64,000 bases of DNA from PNON01 sp963757065 (GCA_963757065.1 CAVWQC010000002.1:399636-463635); one strand, 5' to 3'. Positions 1-10,275 are shown, counted from the first letter of the stretch. The notes: generated by a model not told the origin, from the sequence alone. Numbers and translations: made by a program.

Positions 1-166
1 AGTTGATATTGATGTTTTTGTGGTTCTTGAATATGGAATCCGAATTAAATCGGTTGCCACGACCATTTCTCATCAAGTTCAATACCAGGTTGAAAAGACC
101 TTTGGTCTGACAGTAAACCGTGTCAACGTCCATGTACGCGGTTTGCGTATTAGCGATACGGATTAA
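1..166 (+). CDS. Asp23/Gls24 family envelope stress protein, 3' end only
   Basis: The reading frame is open from base 2 to a TAA at 164-166 and encodes the last 54 residues of a protein whose start lies outside the window. The tail (VDIDVFVVLEYGIRI, then VNVHVRGLRI) matches the C-terminal pattern of Asp23/Gls24 (DUF322) proteins, in which an alternating-hydrophobic beta strand precedes a V-x-V-x-V-x-G-[VL] strand. These small proteins are linked to envelope or alkaline stress and often sit next to the DAK2-type fakA gene, as here with an 18-base gap. The family call rests on a short fragment plus context. Confidence 0.72.
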   Translation, partial: VDIDVFVVLEYGIRIKSVATTISHQVQYQVEKTFGLTVNRVNVHVRGLRISDTD

Positions 167-184
167 GAGAAAATTTAGGATATT

Positions 185-1849
185 ATGGGTATTCACGATT
201 CTTTAGATTCCAAACAAACCGCATTGCTGGATGGGCAAAACTTTAAATACTTTATTACTTCAGCCCTGGCATGGTTAAAGACCAATCAAGAGCATATCAA
301 CTCATTAAATGTGTACCCCATCCCGGATGGGGACACAGGCACCAATATGGTGCTTACCATGCAATCCGCTTTGAACGAGATCAACGGTTCAGAAGAGCGG
401 AATATTGGTAAGATGGCGCATACGCTGGCACAGGGAGCCTTAATGGGAGCCCGTGGAAATTCGGGTGTCATCCTTTCCCAGCTCTGGCGTGGATTTGCGC
501 GTGCCCTGGACAATTTTGATACAGCCGATGCTGCAAAAATAGTAACTGCTCTGGAAGAAGCCCGCAATACAGCTTATAAAGGTGTGGTTCGTCCGGTCGA
601 AGGTACCATTTTGACCGTGGCAACAGATATCGCCAAACGTGCGCGGGAAGTCCTGCAATATTCCAATGATTCGCGTGTACTTCTGGATGAGATAGTGAAA
701 GCTGCAGATGAATCAGTCATCCGCACACCAGAACTGTTGGATAAACTGAAGGAAGCAGGAGTTGTAGATTCAGGTGGGAAAGGATTGTTCATCCTGCTGG
801 AAGGAATTCAACGCCAGCTTGATAATCTTTCACTTGAAACCCCGGTAGCCAGTGTAACACCTCTCTCTGCCATGAATCTTGACAGCATCATGGAATCAGT
901 TGAAGAGGGTCAGGATTATGAAGTGGTTGTAGATTTCTCTCCTACAGATGCACTCGACCTGGATAGTTTTTATGCGGAATTAGGCAAAATTGGAACCTCG
1001 ATCCAGGTAGGTGAAGGGGAAGGTTTCTACCGGATGCATATCCATGTTCCGACAGAAAAACGCTTTGAACCGATTGACTACACCATGTCACTGGGAACGG
1101 TACATAAGGTGGCTATTGAAAACTTGATCGCCCAGATGGAAGAACAGGGAAAACAGGCTGCCAAACCATTGAACCTTGCAAAAATAGAACCCGGTCAAAT
1201 TGCTGTAATAGCCATCAGCCCGGGTCCAGGGTTATCTAAAATATTCGCCAGCCTGGGCGTCGCTGCCATCGTTGAAGGCGGTCAGACGATGAATCCCAGC
1301 ACAGAAGAGATACTAAAAGCCTTCGAAGACCTGCCAACGGATAAAGTGATCATCCTGCCGAATAATAAGAACATCATCCTGGCTTCGCAGCAGGCAGCGG
1401 CAAATTCAGTAAAAAAGGTGGCTGTGATCCTCAGCAAGAATATTCCCCAGGGCTTATCTGCATTGCTGCACCTCATCCCGGATGGAGATTTTGATGAAAT
1501 TGTGGCGGATATGAACGAAGCCCTGACCAGTATTGAGACGGGTGAGATCACCACTGCCACACGTAATGTGACCAATGATGGGGTCGAAGTTAGAAAAGAT
1601 GAGATCATTGCGCTTCACAACGGGAAAATAATCTGTTCCTGTCCTACACTGGAAGATAGTGTATTCAAATTCCTGGAATCAGCAAAAACTGAAGAGCATG
1701 AACAGATCACGCTTTTTTATGGCGCCGATATCACCGTTTCGATGGTCGAAAAACTGGTTGCAAAGATCCAGGAACGCTACCCCGATCAGGGAATTGAATT
1801 CCACGACGGCGGCCAGCAGCATTACTTCTATATCATGTCTGTTGAATAA
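185..1849 (+). CDS. fakA: DAK2 domain fatty acid kinase subunit FakA (YloV family)
   Basis: This 554-residue protein has the FakA/YloV architecture. It begins with a DhaL-type kinase domain carrying the Mg-ATP motif PDGDTGTN at residues 47-54 and the glycine-rich GARGNSGVILSQ near residue 90. A middle domain and a C-terminal DegV-like domain follow, ending in a motif with GGQQHYFYI. In Firmicutes FakA phosphorylates fatty acids held by a DegV-family FakB partner so that exogenous fatty acids can enter phospholipid synthesis. The next gene encodes such a DegV protein and starts 1 base after this stop, so the two are almost certainly co-translated. The start is the first ATG after a weak TAGGA ribosome-binding site. 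Length is normal for the family. Confidence 0.93.
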   Translation: MGIHDSLDSKQTALLDGQNFKYFITSALAWLKTNQEHINSLNVYPIPDGDTGTNMVLTMQSALNEINGSEERNIGKMAHTLAQGALMGARGNSGVILSQLWRGFARALDNFDTADAAKIVTALEEARNTAYKGVVRPVEGTILTVATDIAKRAREVLQYSNDSRVLLDEIVKAADESVIRTPELLDKLKEAGVVDSGGKGLFILLEGIQRQLDNLSLETPVASVTPLSAMNLDSIMESVEEGQDYEVVVDFSPTDALDLDSFYAELGKIGTSIQVGEGEGFYRMHIHVPTEKRFEPIDYTMSLGTVHKVAIENLIAQMEEQGKQAAKPLNLAKIEPGQIAVIAISPGPGLSKIFASLGVAAIVEGGQTMNPSTEEILKAFEDLPTDKVIILPNNKNIILASQQAAANSVKKVAVILSKNIPQGLSALLHLIPDGDFDEIVADMNEALTSIETGEITTATRNVTNDGVEVRKDEIIALHNGKIICSCPTLEDSVFKFLESAKTEEHEQITLFYGADITVSMVEKLVAKIQERYPDQGIEFHDGGQQHYFYIMSVE

Positions 1850-1850
1850 T

Positions 1851-2702
1851 ATGACTTCAACCTGCATCATCACCGATAGTTCTGTCCAATTCTCAAAACA
1901 TACTTTTCCCGGCAGGAACCTGGTTTTCCAGGTTCCGTTTCGTGTAAAGGTCGGGAATGATTTTGTGGAAAATGATCCCCTCTTTAAAGTATCCAGCCTC
2001 CCTTCCAAGCTCGACGATAATAATAGGGCTGAGTTAATTGCACCTACTATTCAGGATTGCCTGGATGCGATCGAATTCCATAGCAAGACATACAAAGAGA
2101 TCATCGCCATTTTTATGTCTTCTCAACTTACAGAGGCATACCACAATATGGAACAGGCCTCAAAGATCAAACCTGGAAAAATATCCCTTTCTGTGATCGA
2201 TTCACAAACAACATCGGTGGGTCTGGGAGCGTTAGTGCAACTGGCTGCTGATAATGTTGTCAAAGGAACCAAATTCATAGAAATTGAACGAAAAATCCGG
2301 GGAAAAATTCCAAAGATCTACTCGCAGTTTTGTATATCCAATCTATCATATTTAGAGCGTTCCAGCTTTCTTTCCAAACCTCAGGCCATGCTGGGCGAAA
2401 TGCTCAACATTTTACCTGTTTTTGCCTTTGAAGAAGGGAAAATGGTCTCCGTTGAGAAGGTAAAGAACTTCCGGTTGTTACTGGAGAACTACCAGGAGTT
2501 TGTTGACGAGTTCAATGACCTGGACCAAGTCGCCCTCGTGCAAAGCCAGCCTCCACTCATACATGAAACCCACAGTTTAAGGGAACATGTGAGTTCATCT
2601 TTTCCGGGTACACCATTTATTGAGCTCACCATTAATCTCGCCCTGGCGGCGCTCTTTGGGCCAGCAGCGGTTGGTATCTTTGCCATTGAAGGCCACTCCT
2701 GA
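1851..2702 (+). CDS. DegV family protein (FakB-like fatty acid-binding subunit)
   Basis: The 283-residue protein begins MTSTCIITDSS, the N-terminal signature of DegV proteins, in which the TDSS turn helps hold the fatty acid carboxylate. A second family motif, VIDSQTTSVGLGALV, lies in the middle, and the C-terminus ends in GPAAVGIFAIEG, typical of the second domain. I chose the ATG at 1851 because the longer open frame upstream lies inside fakA and is not DegV-like. As a probable FakB it would present a bound fatty acid to FakA for phosphorylation. The neighbouring fakA supports this over a generic lipid-binding role. Ligand preference cannot be read from the sequence. Confidence 0.9.
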   Translation: MTSTCIITDSSVQFSKHTFPGRNLVFQVPFRVKVGNDFVENDPLFKVSSLPSKLDDNNRAELIAPTIQDCLDAIEFHSKTYKEIIAIFMSSQLTEAYHNMEQASKIKPGKISLSVIDSQTTSVGLGALVQLAADNVVKGTKFIEIERKIRGKIPKIYSQFCISNLSYLERSSFLSKPQAMLGEMLNILPVFAFEEGKMVSVEKVKNFRLLLENYQEFVDEFNDLDQVALVQSQPPLIHETHSLREHVSSSFPGTPFIELTINLALAALFGPAAVGIFAIEGHS

Positions 2703-2792
2703 GATTTTTCCGAAATTTTATTTAAGACAAAATTTTAATATCCATACACCGTATTCCCGGTAAAAATTCGGGATTGGGGTTAAAATAATCCT

Positions 2793-5279
2793 ATGCAACC
2801 ATCCATCGAGAAATTATTAAAATTCTTCAAATTAGAAGCCGATCGGGGATATGATAACCGGGCAATCGTCGGCGGACTGGAAAAGATCCTCCCCAACTGG
2901 GAAGCTGAAGCCAGGGCGAATAATATTCCGGAAGAAGCCATTCAATTGGTCAGGAGCAGGATCGGCGAATATTCCGCCGCTCCCGAAAAGCGTGAAATCT
3001 CCCTCAAAGAAGTATGGGCTTTTATCGGCAGCAGCACTGGAATGTCTGAGCAGGAAATCAATTCGTTGACATTTACCCCTCGCCGAAAAGAAGCATCTCC
3101 ATCTTCTCCCGAAAAATCTTCTGGCAGGCCAAACCAATATTCCAATAATAAAAACCGACCGGTACAAGCATCCGGTCATACCTCCCAGCAGCCACAGGTT
3201 CGATTGGGTCTATCTGCCCCACTGACAGTCATTCAGGGCATCGGTCCCAAGTACGCTGAAACCCTTGCCCGCCTTGGCTTGAATTCTCTGGAAGACCTGC
3301 TGTTCTATTTTCCACGCAGATATGATGATTACAGCCAACTAAAGCCGATCAGCCGGATATTTTACCGTGATGATGTAACGGTCATCGGTTCAATAAAGAG
3401 CGTTGCAGCCCGGCCAATCCGCGGCGGACGATTTACCCTGACCGAAGCTGTTATTACGGATGGCAGCGGCGACCTGCGGTTAACCTGGTTCAACCAACCA
3501 TGGATCGCGAACCGTTTTCATGAGGGAATGCAAATTGTGGTCTCGGGTAAAGTGGACCAATACCTTGGCCGTTTGATCATGAATAACCCTGAATGGGAAC
3601 CCCTCGACCAGGAACAGCTGAATACGAATCGTATCGTTCCCGTCTATCCATTAACTGCCTCGGTTACCCAGCGCTGGTTGCGCCGGATCATGTACCAGAC
3701 AGTTTCTTACTGGTCTGGAAAAGTGGAAGATTTTGTTCCACAGTCGATCAAGCAAGCGAATAACCTGCCTGACCTTTCTTCAGCATTGCAGGAAGTCCAT
3801 TTCCCGGCCAACCAGGAAAAGCTGCACGCCTCCCGCCAAAGGCTGGCGTTTGACGAAATCTTTTTAATGCAATTGGGTGTTCTACGGCAAAAACAAGCCT
3901 GGCAGAATATGACCGGCACCCCATTCAAAAAGGATGATGAATGGGTCAACCAACAGATCACAAAACTGCCTTATCAACTCACCAATGCCCAAAATAAAGT
4001 CCTGGCTGATCTAAGGTCTGACCTTGGGAGTGGATCCCCGATGAACCGCTTACTACAGGGTGATGTCGGGTCAGGGAAAACGATCGTTGCGGCGTTGATA
4101 GCGGCCATAGTTACTTCCGAAGGGTCGCAGGCTGCCTTCATGGCACCCACCGGGATTCTGGCAGAACAGCATTATCGAACCCTTGGTAAACTCCTGGCAG
4201 ATCCCATGGATGAAAGTGCCCTTTTGAAACCTGAACAAATATGCCTTCTGGTAGGTGACACAACCACCAGTGAGCGAAAAGTTATCCTGGAGAGATTAGC
4301 TGATGGATCCATTAAACTTGTAGTTGGAACACATGCGTTGATCGAGGACCCTGTCATTTTTAAGGATCTGCAATTCGTTGTTGTTGATGAACAGCATCGC
4401 TTCGGGGTGGACCAACGTGCCCAACTTCGCTCCAAAGGAACCAACCCGCACCTGTTGGTCATGACTGCCACACCGATTCCGCGCTCTCTAGCGTTGACAA
4501 TTTATGGCGATCTTGACCTTTCAGTCATGGATGAGTTCCCGGTTGGCAGACAAAATATTGATACATTTGTGTTCTATCCCCGTGAACGGGAGAGTGTGTA
4601 TGACCGCATTCGCACCCAGCTTGACCTGGGTTACCAGGTATTCATTATCTATCCTCTGGTGGAACAGGGCGATAATGATGAAGCCAAAGCCGCAGTGGAA
4701 GAACATGATCGATTAAAGAAAGAAGTCTTTTCGAAATACAAACTCGGATTAATGCATGGGCGAATGAAGCCGGATGAAAAAGACCAGGTCATGAAATCAT
4801 TCCGGGACCATGACATAGACGTCCTGGTGTCGACTTCTGTTGTTGAAGTAGGTATAGATATTCCCAATGCGTCTATGATCCTCATTGAAGGAGCCAATAA
4901 ATTTGGCTTATCCCAACTTCATCAATTCCGTGGACGTGTTGGTCGTGGATCAGCGAAATCATACTGCATCCTTATCCCGGAATCTGAAAGCGACAGTGAC
5001 AATGAGCGCCTGCAGGCGATGGTGGAAACCAATGATGGGTTCCTACTGGCTGAAAAAGACCTGGATCAACGTGGACCAGGTGATTTTCTTGGCTCCCGTC
5101 AATCAGGGTTTGCCGATCTGCGGATGGCATCTTTAACAGATATTCGCATGATCGAAATTGCACGTAAGGCGGCGCAGACTTTATTTGAAGAAGATCCAAA
5201 TTTAGCCCAACCCGAGAATCAATACCTGGTAACAACATTAAATCATTTCTGGGGAGCCGGAAAAGGAGATATTAGCTGA
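2793..5279 (+). CDS. recG: ATP-dependent DNA helicase RecG
   Basis: RecG remodels stalled replication forks and branched DNA. The 828-residue protein has an N-terminal extension of about 150 residues with a low-complexity linker (Ser/Asn/Gln-rich near 100-130), as seen in other long RecGs. A helix-hairpin-helix-like segment (IQGIGPKYAETLARLG) follows, then the OB-fold wedge domain (about 200-290) and the helicase core. Core motifs seen are Walker A GDVGSGKT, motif Ia APTGILAEQHYR, the RecG-type DEQH box, motif III TATPIPRS and motif VI QFRGRVGRG. The stop overlaps the coaD start by one base (TGATG), so the two are translationally coupled. The ATG at 2793 lacks a strong ribosome-binding site, so the exact start is less sure than the identity. 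Confidence 0.96.
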   Translation: MQPSIEKLLKFFKLEADRGYDNRAIVGGLEKILPNWEAEARANNIPEEAIQLVRSRIGEYSAAPEKREISLKEVWAFIGSSTGMSEQEINSLTFTPRRKEASPSSPEKSSGRPNQYSNNKNRPVQASGHTSQQPQVRLGLSAPLTVIQGIGPKYAETLARLGLNSLEDLLFYFPRRYDDYSQLKPISRIFYRDDVTVIGSIKSVAARPIRGGRFTLTEAVITDGSGDLRLTWFNQPWIANRFHEGMQIVVSGKVDQYLGRLIMNNPEWEPLDQEQLNTNRIVPVYPLTASVTQRWLRRIMYQTVSYWSGKVEDFVPQSIKQANNLPDLSSALQEVHFPANQEKLHASRQRLAFDEIFLMQLGVLRQKQAWQNMTGTPFKKDDEWVNQQITKLPYQLTNAQNKVLADLRSDLGSGSPMNRLLQGDVGSGKTIVAALIAAIVTSEGSQAAFMAPTGILAEQHYRTLGKLLADPMDESALLKPEQICLLVGDTTTSERKVILERLADGSIKLVVGTHALIEDPVIFKDLQFVVVDEQHRFGVDQRAQLRSKGTNPHLLVMTATPIPRSLALTIYGDLDLSVMDEFPVGRQNIDTFVFYPRERESVYDRIRTQLDLGYQVFIIYPLVEQGDNDEAKAAVEEHDRLKKEVFSKYKLGLMHGRMKPDEKDQVMKSFRDHDIDVLVSTSVVEVGIDIPNASMILIEGANKFGLSQLHQFRGRVGRGSAKSYCILIPESESDSDNERLQAMVETNDGFLLAEKDLDQRGPGDFLGSRQSGFADLRMASLTDIRMIEIARKAAQTLFEEDPNLAQPENQYLVTTLNHFWGAGKGDIS

Positions 5280-5803
5280 TGGTAAGAGCAGTTTTTCCTG
5301 GAACTTTTGATCCAATACATTTTGGTCATATAGATATTGCCCGCCGGGCATCCAAGTTATTCGATGAGGTTGTGGTTGCCGTGTACGATCTACCATTAAA
5401 AAACCTGCTTTTCTCACCAGAAGAACGGTTAAATTATGTTCGGCAAAGTTTTGCTGATGATAAGAAAATCCGGGTTACCGGATACAGCGGATTAACTGTG
5501 GATTTTTGTCATAAGATCGATGCTCAGGTCATTGTCCGCGGTTTGCGTGTATTTTCCGATTTTGAGCATGAATTCAGGATGGCACTGGCAAATCACCGCC
5601 TGGCACCAACCGTTGAGGTCATGGCACTGATCACTTCAGAGCAGCACACTTTTCTATCCTCGACTACTGTGCGGGAAATTGCTTCGTTAGGTGGTGATGT
5701 TTCAAGCATGGTTCCGGACTATGTCATGCAGGCATTAAAAGCCAAATTTCAAGAACTTGGAAGTAATCAGACTGTCGTTCCCATGACCTCTCTGCGTGAT
5801 TAA
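5279..5803 (+). CDS. coaD: Pantetheine-phosphate adenylyltransferase (CoaD)
   Basis: CoaD transfers AMP from ATP to 4'-phosphopantetheine, the penultimate step of coenzyme A synthesis. The 174-residue protein opens with the nucleotidyltransferase signature TFDPIHFGH (residues 9-17), which contains the catalytic H-x-G-H. It carries the second signature FLSSTTVREIA, matching the family's I-S-S-T-x-V-R-E pattern. VRGLRVFSDFEHEF matches the conserved RGLR-x-x-x-D-[FY]-E-x-E segment. Its ATG overlaps the recG stop by one base. The length is slightly above the usual 155-165 because of a short C-terminal tail. Confidence 0.96.
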   Translation: MVRAVFPGTFDPIHFGHIDIARRASKLFDEVVVAVYDLPLKNLLFSPEERLNYVRQSFADDKKIRVTGYSGLTVDFCHKIDAQVIVRGLRVFSDFEHEFRMALANHRLAPTVEVMALITSEQHTFLSSTTVREIASLGGDVSSMVPDYVMQALKAKFQELGSNQTVVPMTSLRD

Positions 5804-5868
5804 TAAAGGCTCATTCAGATTATTGTGGTCTGATAATTGCAACTTACATTTTGAACCGGGAGAAACAT

Positions 5869-6336
5869 ATGGACATTCAACATTTAATAGATCGATTGGA
5901 AGAACTCTTTAATGAGAGCAGGGGCATTCCTCTAACTCACAGTGTAGCCATTGACGAAGACCGATTCTTGGACATTATTGACCAGATGCGGGTCTCGATC
6001 CCGGAAGAAGTGAAGAAAGCGCAACAGGTTCTCACCCAAAAAGACCGGATCCTTGCACAGGCACAGGAAGAAGCCAACCGGACAATAGCACTGGCTCGTG
6101 ACAAAAGCGACCAGTTGACTGCAAAGGATGCCATCTCCGAAGCTGCCAGGCACCAGGGAGAGCAGATCATCGCCCAGGCACGGCAGGAAGCTGATGCTGC
6201 CAGACATGAATCAGATGAATATGTTGTTGAGACTCTTACACGATTAGAGGTGGAGATCGACCGGACGCTGTCTCAAGTGAGAAACGGGATCAAAGCATTA
6301 CAGGCAGAACACAAACAGCGTATGAAAGCAGAATAA
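5869..6336 (+). CDS. Coiled-coil protein, ATP synthase b-subunit/DivIVA-like
   Basis: The protein has about 155 residues and is almost entirely helical. Heptad-like Ala/Gln/Glu/Arg stretches fill the C-terminal two thirds (for example QAQEEANRTIALARDK and IIAQARQEADAARH). It has no membrane segment and no catalytic motif. Database labels for such proteins vary between ATPase, b-subunit-like and DivIVA/SepIVA-like. I chose the ATG at 5869 because GGGAGAAA lies just upstream; a TTG at 5851 would add six residues. It is the last gene before a strong terminator and shares the strand with recG-coaD. A scaffold role in envelope growth is possible but unproven, and the b-subunit resemblance may only reflect coiled-coil composition. 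Confidence 0.75.
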   Translation: MDIQHLIDRLEELFNESRGIPLTHSVAIDEDRFLDIIDQMRVSIPEEVKKAQQVLTQKDRILAQAQEEANRTIALARDKSDQLTAKDAISEAARHQGEQIIAQARQEADAARHESDEYVVETLTRLEVEIDRTLSQVRNGIKALQAEHKQRMKAE

Positions 6337-6359
6337 CTCCCCCGAAGGGGAGTTTTTTT
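6336..6359 (+). terminator. Rho-independent terminator after the coiled-coil gene
   Basis: A 7-bp stem (ACTCCCC paired with GGGGAGT) with a CGAA loop is followed by seven T residues. It begins at the last base of the upstream stop codon. The T-tract overlaps the end of the convergent lon gene. There is no matching A-tract on the left, so it acts mainly on rightward transcription. Confidence 0.9.
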
Positions 6360-8858
6360 ACTTTTCTATTATCGTTTTTACTTCAACCGGTTTTGCCGGT
6401 TTTCGTTTTGCCCGAGTCTTCTTTTCAATTGGCTTAGGCGGGTAAAGAGCCACTTTTAATACTTCATCCATGTGGGAAACCGGAATTATTTTCAGGTCAG
6501 TTTTTACTTTGCGTGGAATATCCACCAGGTCTTTCAGATTTCTCTCTGGCAATATGACTGTTTTCAAGTTGGCACGGTGAGCGGCTAATATCTTCTCGCG
6601 TACTCCACCGATTGGAAGCACCCGCCCGCGCAATGTAATTTCACCGGTCATACCCACTTCTTTATAGACTTCCCTTTTCGTGAAAGCCGATATCATGGCT
6701 GTTGCCAGAGTAATCCCGGCAGAAGGACCATCTTTTGGAATGGCACCTTCGGGAATGTGGATATGGATATCTGAACGTTCAAAAACCTTCGGATTAATGT
6801 TCAGCTGTTTCGCCTTTGACTTCAGGTATGAAAGTGCTGCCTGACCGGATTCCTGCATCACATCACCGATCTGTCCGGTAATTTGCAGGCTGCCCTTTCC
6901 GTCGAAGATCAATACTTCAACCGGCATGATCTCTCCACCAGATTCTGTCCACGCCATGGCGGTGGCCACACCAATCTCATCTTTTTTCTCTGCTTCAGTC
7001 GCAAAGAATTGCGGTGGACCGAGGAATTTTTCCACCATTGAAGGAACAATTCTACGCGGATACTGCTTGCCTTCAGATTTCAGACGGGCTGTTTTACGAA
7101 AAACCCTGCCGATCTCTCTTTCAAGATTACGGACACCTGCTTCATAGGTATATTCGCGGATGATCTTGCTAAGGGCTGAATCCAACAGGGCAACTTCCCC
7201 TGTTTCCAACCCGCTTTCTTCCAATTGGCGCTGCAATAAGAATCTATGGGAAATCTCGAGTTTATCCTCTTCGATGTAACCAGGAAACTCGATCAATTCC
7301 ATTCGGTCCAGTAATGCCGCTGGAATACTCATGATTGAGTTTGCTGTCGTTACAAACATCACCTTGGAGAGGTCATAGGGCAGTTCAAGGTAATGATCTG
7401 AAAAAGAATAATTTTGTTCAGGATCCAGGACTTCAAGCAGATGCAGAAGCAGGGTCTCCCCGGAAATCTGCTCCCAGCTTGTCAATTTCATCCAGCATAA
7501 AGAGCGGGTTGATGGATGCCAGCGCGGCGCATGGTCTGTAAGATCCGCCCCGGCATGGCACCGATATATGTCCGCCTGTGACCGCGAATTTCAGCCTCGT
7601 CCCTTACTCCGCCGAGTGATAACCGGACAAACTTCCGTCCCAACGCCTCAGCAATGGATTTCCCCAGTGAGGTTTTGCCAGTACCCGGAGGGCCGACAAA
7701 GCACAAAATGGGCTGCTTCATTTTTTTCGGATGCAGACTTCGAACGGCTATATATTCCAAAATACGGTCTTTGGCTTTTGCCAATCCATAATGATACTGC
7801 TCCAATACCTTTGCAGCATGTTTTACATTCAGGTTATCTTCAGTCTGCTGCACCCAGGGAAGATCCAGGATCCAATCCAGGTATGTGCGGATGATGCCAA
7901 CTTCAGGTGCCAGAGGTGGCATCTGCATCAATCGTTCGATCTCTTTGTTAGCCTGGGATTGTAATTCCTTTGAAAGCCCGCTGGATTCCACCTTCAACCG
8001 CAGTTCTGCGATTTCCCGGGTCCAGACATCACCTTCACCCAATTCATTCTGGATGGCTTTCATCTGCTCACGAAGATAGAATTCGCGCTGGCTGCGATCC
8101 ACTTCACTCTGGACTTTGTTCTGGATCTCATCTTCCAACAGCAATACATCCAATTCCTGAGCCAGAAGCCGGTTGATCTTTTTTAACCGATCTTGAGGAT
8201 TGGTATTCAGGAGCAGGTCTCTGCGTGCTTTCAGGTCAATGGACAGGGTTGTAGCGATCATATCTGCCAGCCAACCTGGTTCGTTGATGTTAATGGCAAA
8301 CAGATGGGCTTCATCCGGTAGAGTTCGATCTAGTTGGACACACCTTTCAAAAAGGTCACGCGTTGTCCGCATCAGTGCATCCATTTTCTTATCCACTTCA
8401 ACAGATTCTTCGATGATCTTTGCGCGGACAATAATGAAAGGTTCTTCCTGAATATACTCCAAGACCTTGATCCGGCGGCGTCCCTGGACGAGGGCAGAAC
8501 TATTGCCATCCGGCATGGTTAATAAGCGGCCAACAGCTAATTCCACACCAATTGAAAGAAAATCCTTCGCTGTGGGCAGTTCCACATCCGGATCATTTTG
8601 AACCAATCCAATCATTGTTTGGACATTCGAATGGGCTGATTGGATCGCATGCAGCGTTCCACCCTGTACTACAAAGATCGGAGAGACCATATGCGGAAAT
8701 ACAACCAGGTCTCTTAACGGCAAGACAGGTAGTAAGATCGTACCCTGATCATCCGGTTCAGCATTTTGGATCCTATATAATTCTTCTGTTCTTTGATGAA
8801 TAGCTGAACTGTAATCTATCTCATCATCATTTGGGTTTTGCCAATCATCACTTCGCAT
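6358..8858 (-). CDS. lon: ATP-dependent protease Lon, frame-broken twice as sequenced
   Basis: Lon degrades misfolded and regulatory proteins. The gene encodes an N-terminal LON substrate-binding domain, an AAA+ module with Walker A GPPGTGKTS, and a C-terminal protease domain with the Ser-Lys dyad: the Ser lies in KDGPSAGITLATA and the Lys in GVREKILAAHRANLK. The frame is interrupted twice. An extra base near 7515 ends the first part shortly after RRAGIH, and a second extra base near 7450 shifts into the last frame. The 65 bases between, read in the third frame, encode NPLFMLDEIDKLGADFRGD, the intact Walker B region. No coding sequence is missing, so two one-base sequencing errors are more likely than a dead gene. 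It starts just downstream of folC and shares its transcript. Confidence 0.92.
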
Positions 8859-8859
8859 T

Positions 8860-10275
8860 TTACCTATTCCTGTTCGTTTGCAGGTTTCCCTGTTGATTTA
8901 TCCATAATTCTTTTACTGCGGCAGCAATAAAGATACTCCCGGCCACCAGGATTGCTCTTTCACCATTGGCCAGCTTGACAGCTTCCGTGAAGGCATCCTC
9001 CAACGGTAATATTGCTTTCGCCTTTTTTCCCATCATGTGGACAAAATCCACAATTACTCCAGCCTCCAATGCCCGGGGATGGATCGATTGGGTGGCTATC
9101 ACCTGATGCACTCTGGGCATAAGATCTACCAGCATACCGCGGACATCTTTATCTTCAGAAGCTCCAAAGATCAGGATGACATCATTTCCTGGAAGATAAT
9201 CATCCAGCGTCAACCTTAATTTTATTGCAGAATCACGGTTGTGGGCTGAATCCAGAATGATCAAGGGTTTTTTACTGATCACCTCAAAACGACAAGACCA
9301 GGACACATTCTTGAACCCTAAAATGATTGCTTCATCGGTGATCTTCGGATCCTGTTCCTGCAATATTTTTAGAGCAGAATAAGCAGTGGTTGCGTTTTCC
9401 AGCTGATGGGCACCCAGCAATGGAATTGTGAATTGCTTCGGTTTCCAGTTATTTTCAGGATCACCTTCAATATATTTGTCCATTTTCACCTGGTCTTCTA
9501 TTGACCAGATAAACAGGGATTGAGAATCAAGGTCATGCTCTAAAGCTACATACAACTTATCTCTACCAACCAATGTAACCGCAGATCCAGTTTCATTAGC
9601 TTTTTGAAGTAAAACTTGAAGTGCTTCGTTTGTCTGGGATGCTAATACCACGGGTTTTCCCGCTTTGATTATCCCGGCTTTTTCTGCAGCAATTTCTGCT
9701 ATGGAATTTCCAAGTATTGCCTGGTGATCATAGGAAATGGTTGTGATCACCGATAAGATGGGATCAACGACGTTGGTTGCATCAAGCCTTCCTCCCAATC
9801 CCACTTCAATCACAGCGTAATCCACACTCTGATCTTTGAAATACTGAAAAGCCAACGCAGTCGATATTTCAAATGTCGTGATCTCTTTCACCTGATCGAT
9901 CATCGGCATAAGCCTATCCACAAGTTTGACCATGTCTGCGTGGGGAATGGGCACCAGATTTACTTGAATTCTCTCATTGTAGTCAATCAGATGTGGAGAT
10001 GTATACAAACCAACTTTATACCCTGATTCTTTCAATACGCTTGAACAAAGGGAAGCAACCGATCCCTTCCCTTTCGTTCCGGTTACATGAACAATTGGAT
10101 ATGCTTTTTGTGGATTTCCCATTAAATCCAATAACCTGGTCATGCGATCCAGGTTGAATTTTTCAGGGGAATAAACCAGTTGTTTCGTCAGGCTGTAATC
10201 TACAAAACTGAACAAATAATCCAGGGTATTTTGGTATTGTTCTTCTATTGTCATGGAATTTCTCTGAGATTTCAT
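8860..10275 (-). CDS. folC: Bifunctional folylpolyglutamate/dihydrofolate synthase (FolC)
   Basis: FolC adds glutamate to dihydropteroate and folates. The 471-residue protein has the ATP-binding loop VTGTKGKGSVAS, followed by the family motif GLYTSPHL and NERIQVN. The Mur-ligase-like centre contains EVGLGGRLDATNV, and the C-terminal domain contains LDSAHNRDS, the counterpart of the usual D-G-A-H-N. It is about 40 residues longer than many FolCs, partly from an Asn/Glu-rich insert near residue 270. A second Met at residue 8 (base 10254) is an alternative start with a slightly better AGAGAA site. lon follows directly. Confidence 0.94.
   Translation of the reverse strand: MKSQRNSMTIEEQYQNTLDYLFSFVDYSLTKQLVYSPEKFNLDRMTRLLDLMGNPQKAYPIVHVTGTKGKGSVASLCSSVLKESGYKVGLYTSPHLIDYNERIQVNLVPIPHADMVKLVDRLMPMIDQVKEITTFEISTALAFQYFKDQSVDYAVIEVGLGGRLDATNVVDPILSVITTISYDHQAILGNSIAEIAAEKAGIIKAGKPVVLASQTNEALQVLLQKANETGSAVTLVGRDKLYVALEHDLDSQSLFIWSIEDQVKMDKYIEGDPENNWKPKQFTIPLLGAHQLENATTAYSALKILQEQDPKITDEAIILGFKNVSWSCRFEVISKKPLIILDSAHNRDSAIKLRLTLDDYLPGNDVILIFGASEDKDVRGMLVDLMPRVHQVIATQSIHPRALEAGVIVDFVHMMGKKAKAILPLEDAFTEAVKLANGERAILVAGSIFIAAAVKELWINQQGNLQTNRNR

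Noticed and set aside
286..567. Reading frames on the opposite strand of fakA
   Set aside because: They overlap a strongly supported gene fully and show no family motif or good start site.
2750..2775. Possible terminator hairpin before recG
   Set aside because: The stem (CCCG with CGGG) is only about five pairs with a long loop and no T-tract.
9037..9219. Short rightward frame inside folC
   Set aside because: It lies wholly within a well-supported gene on the other strand and has no motif.
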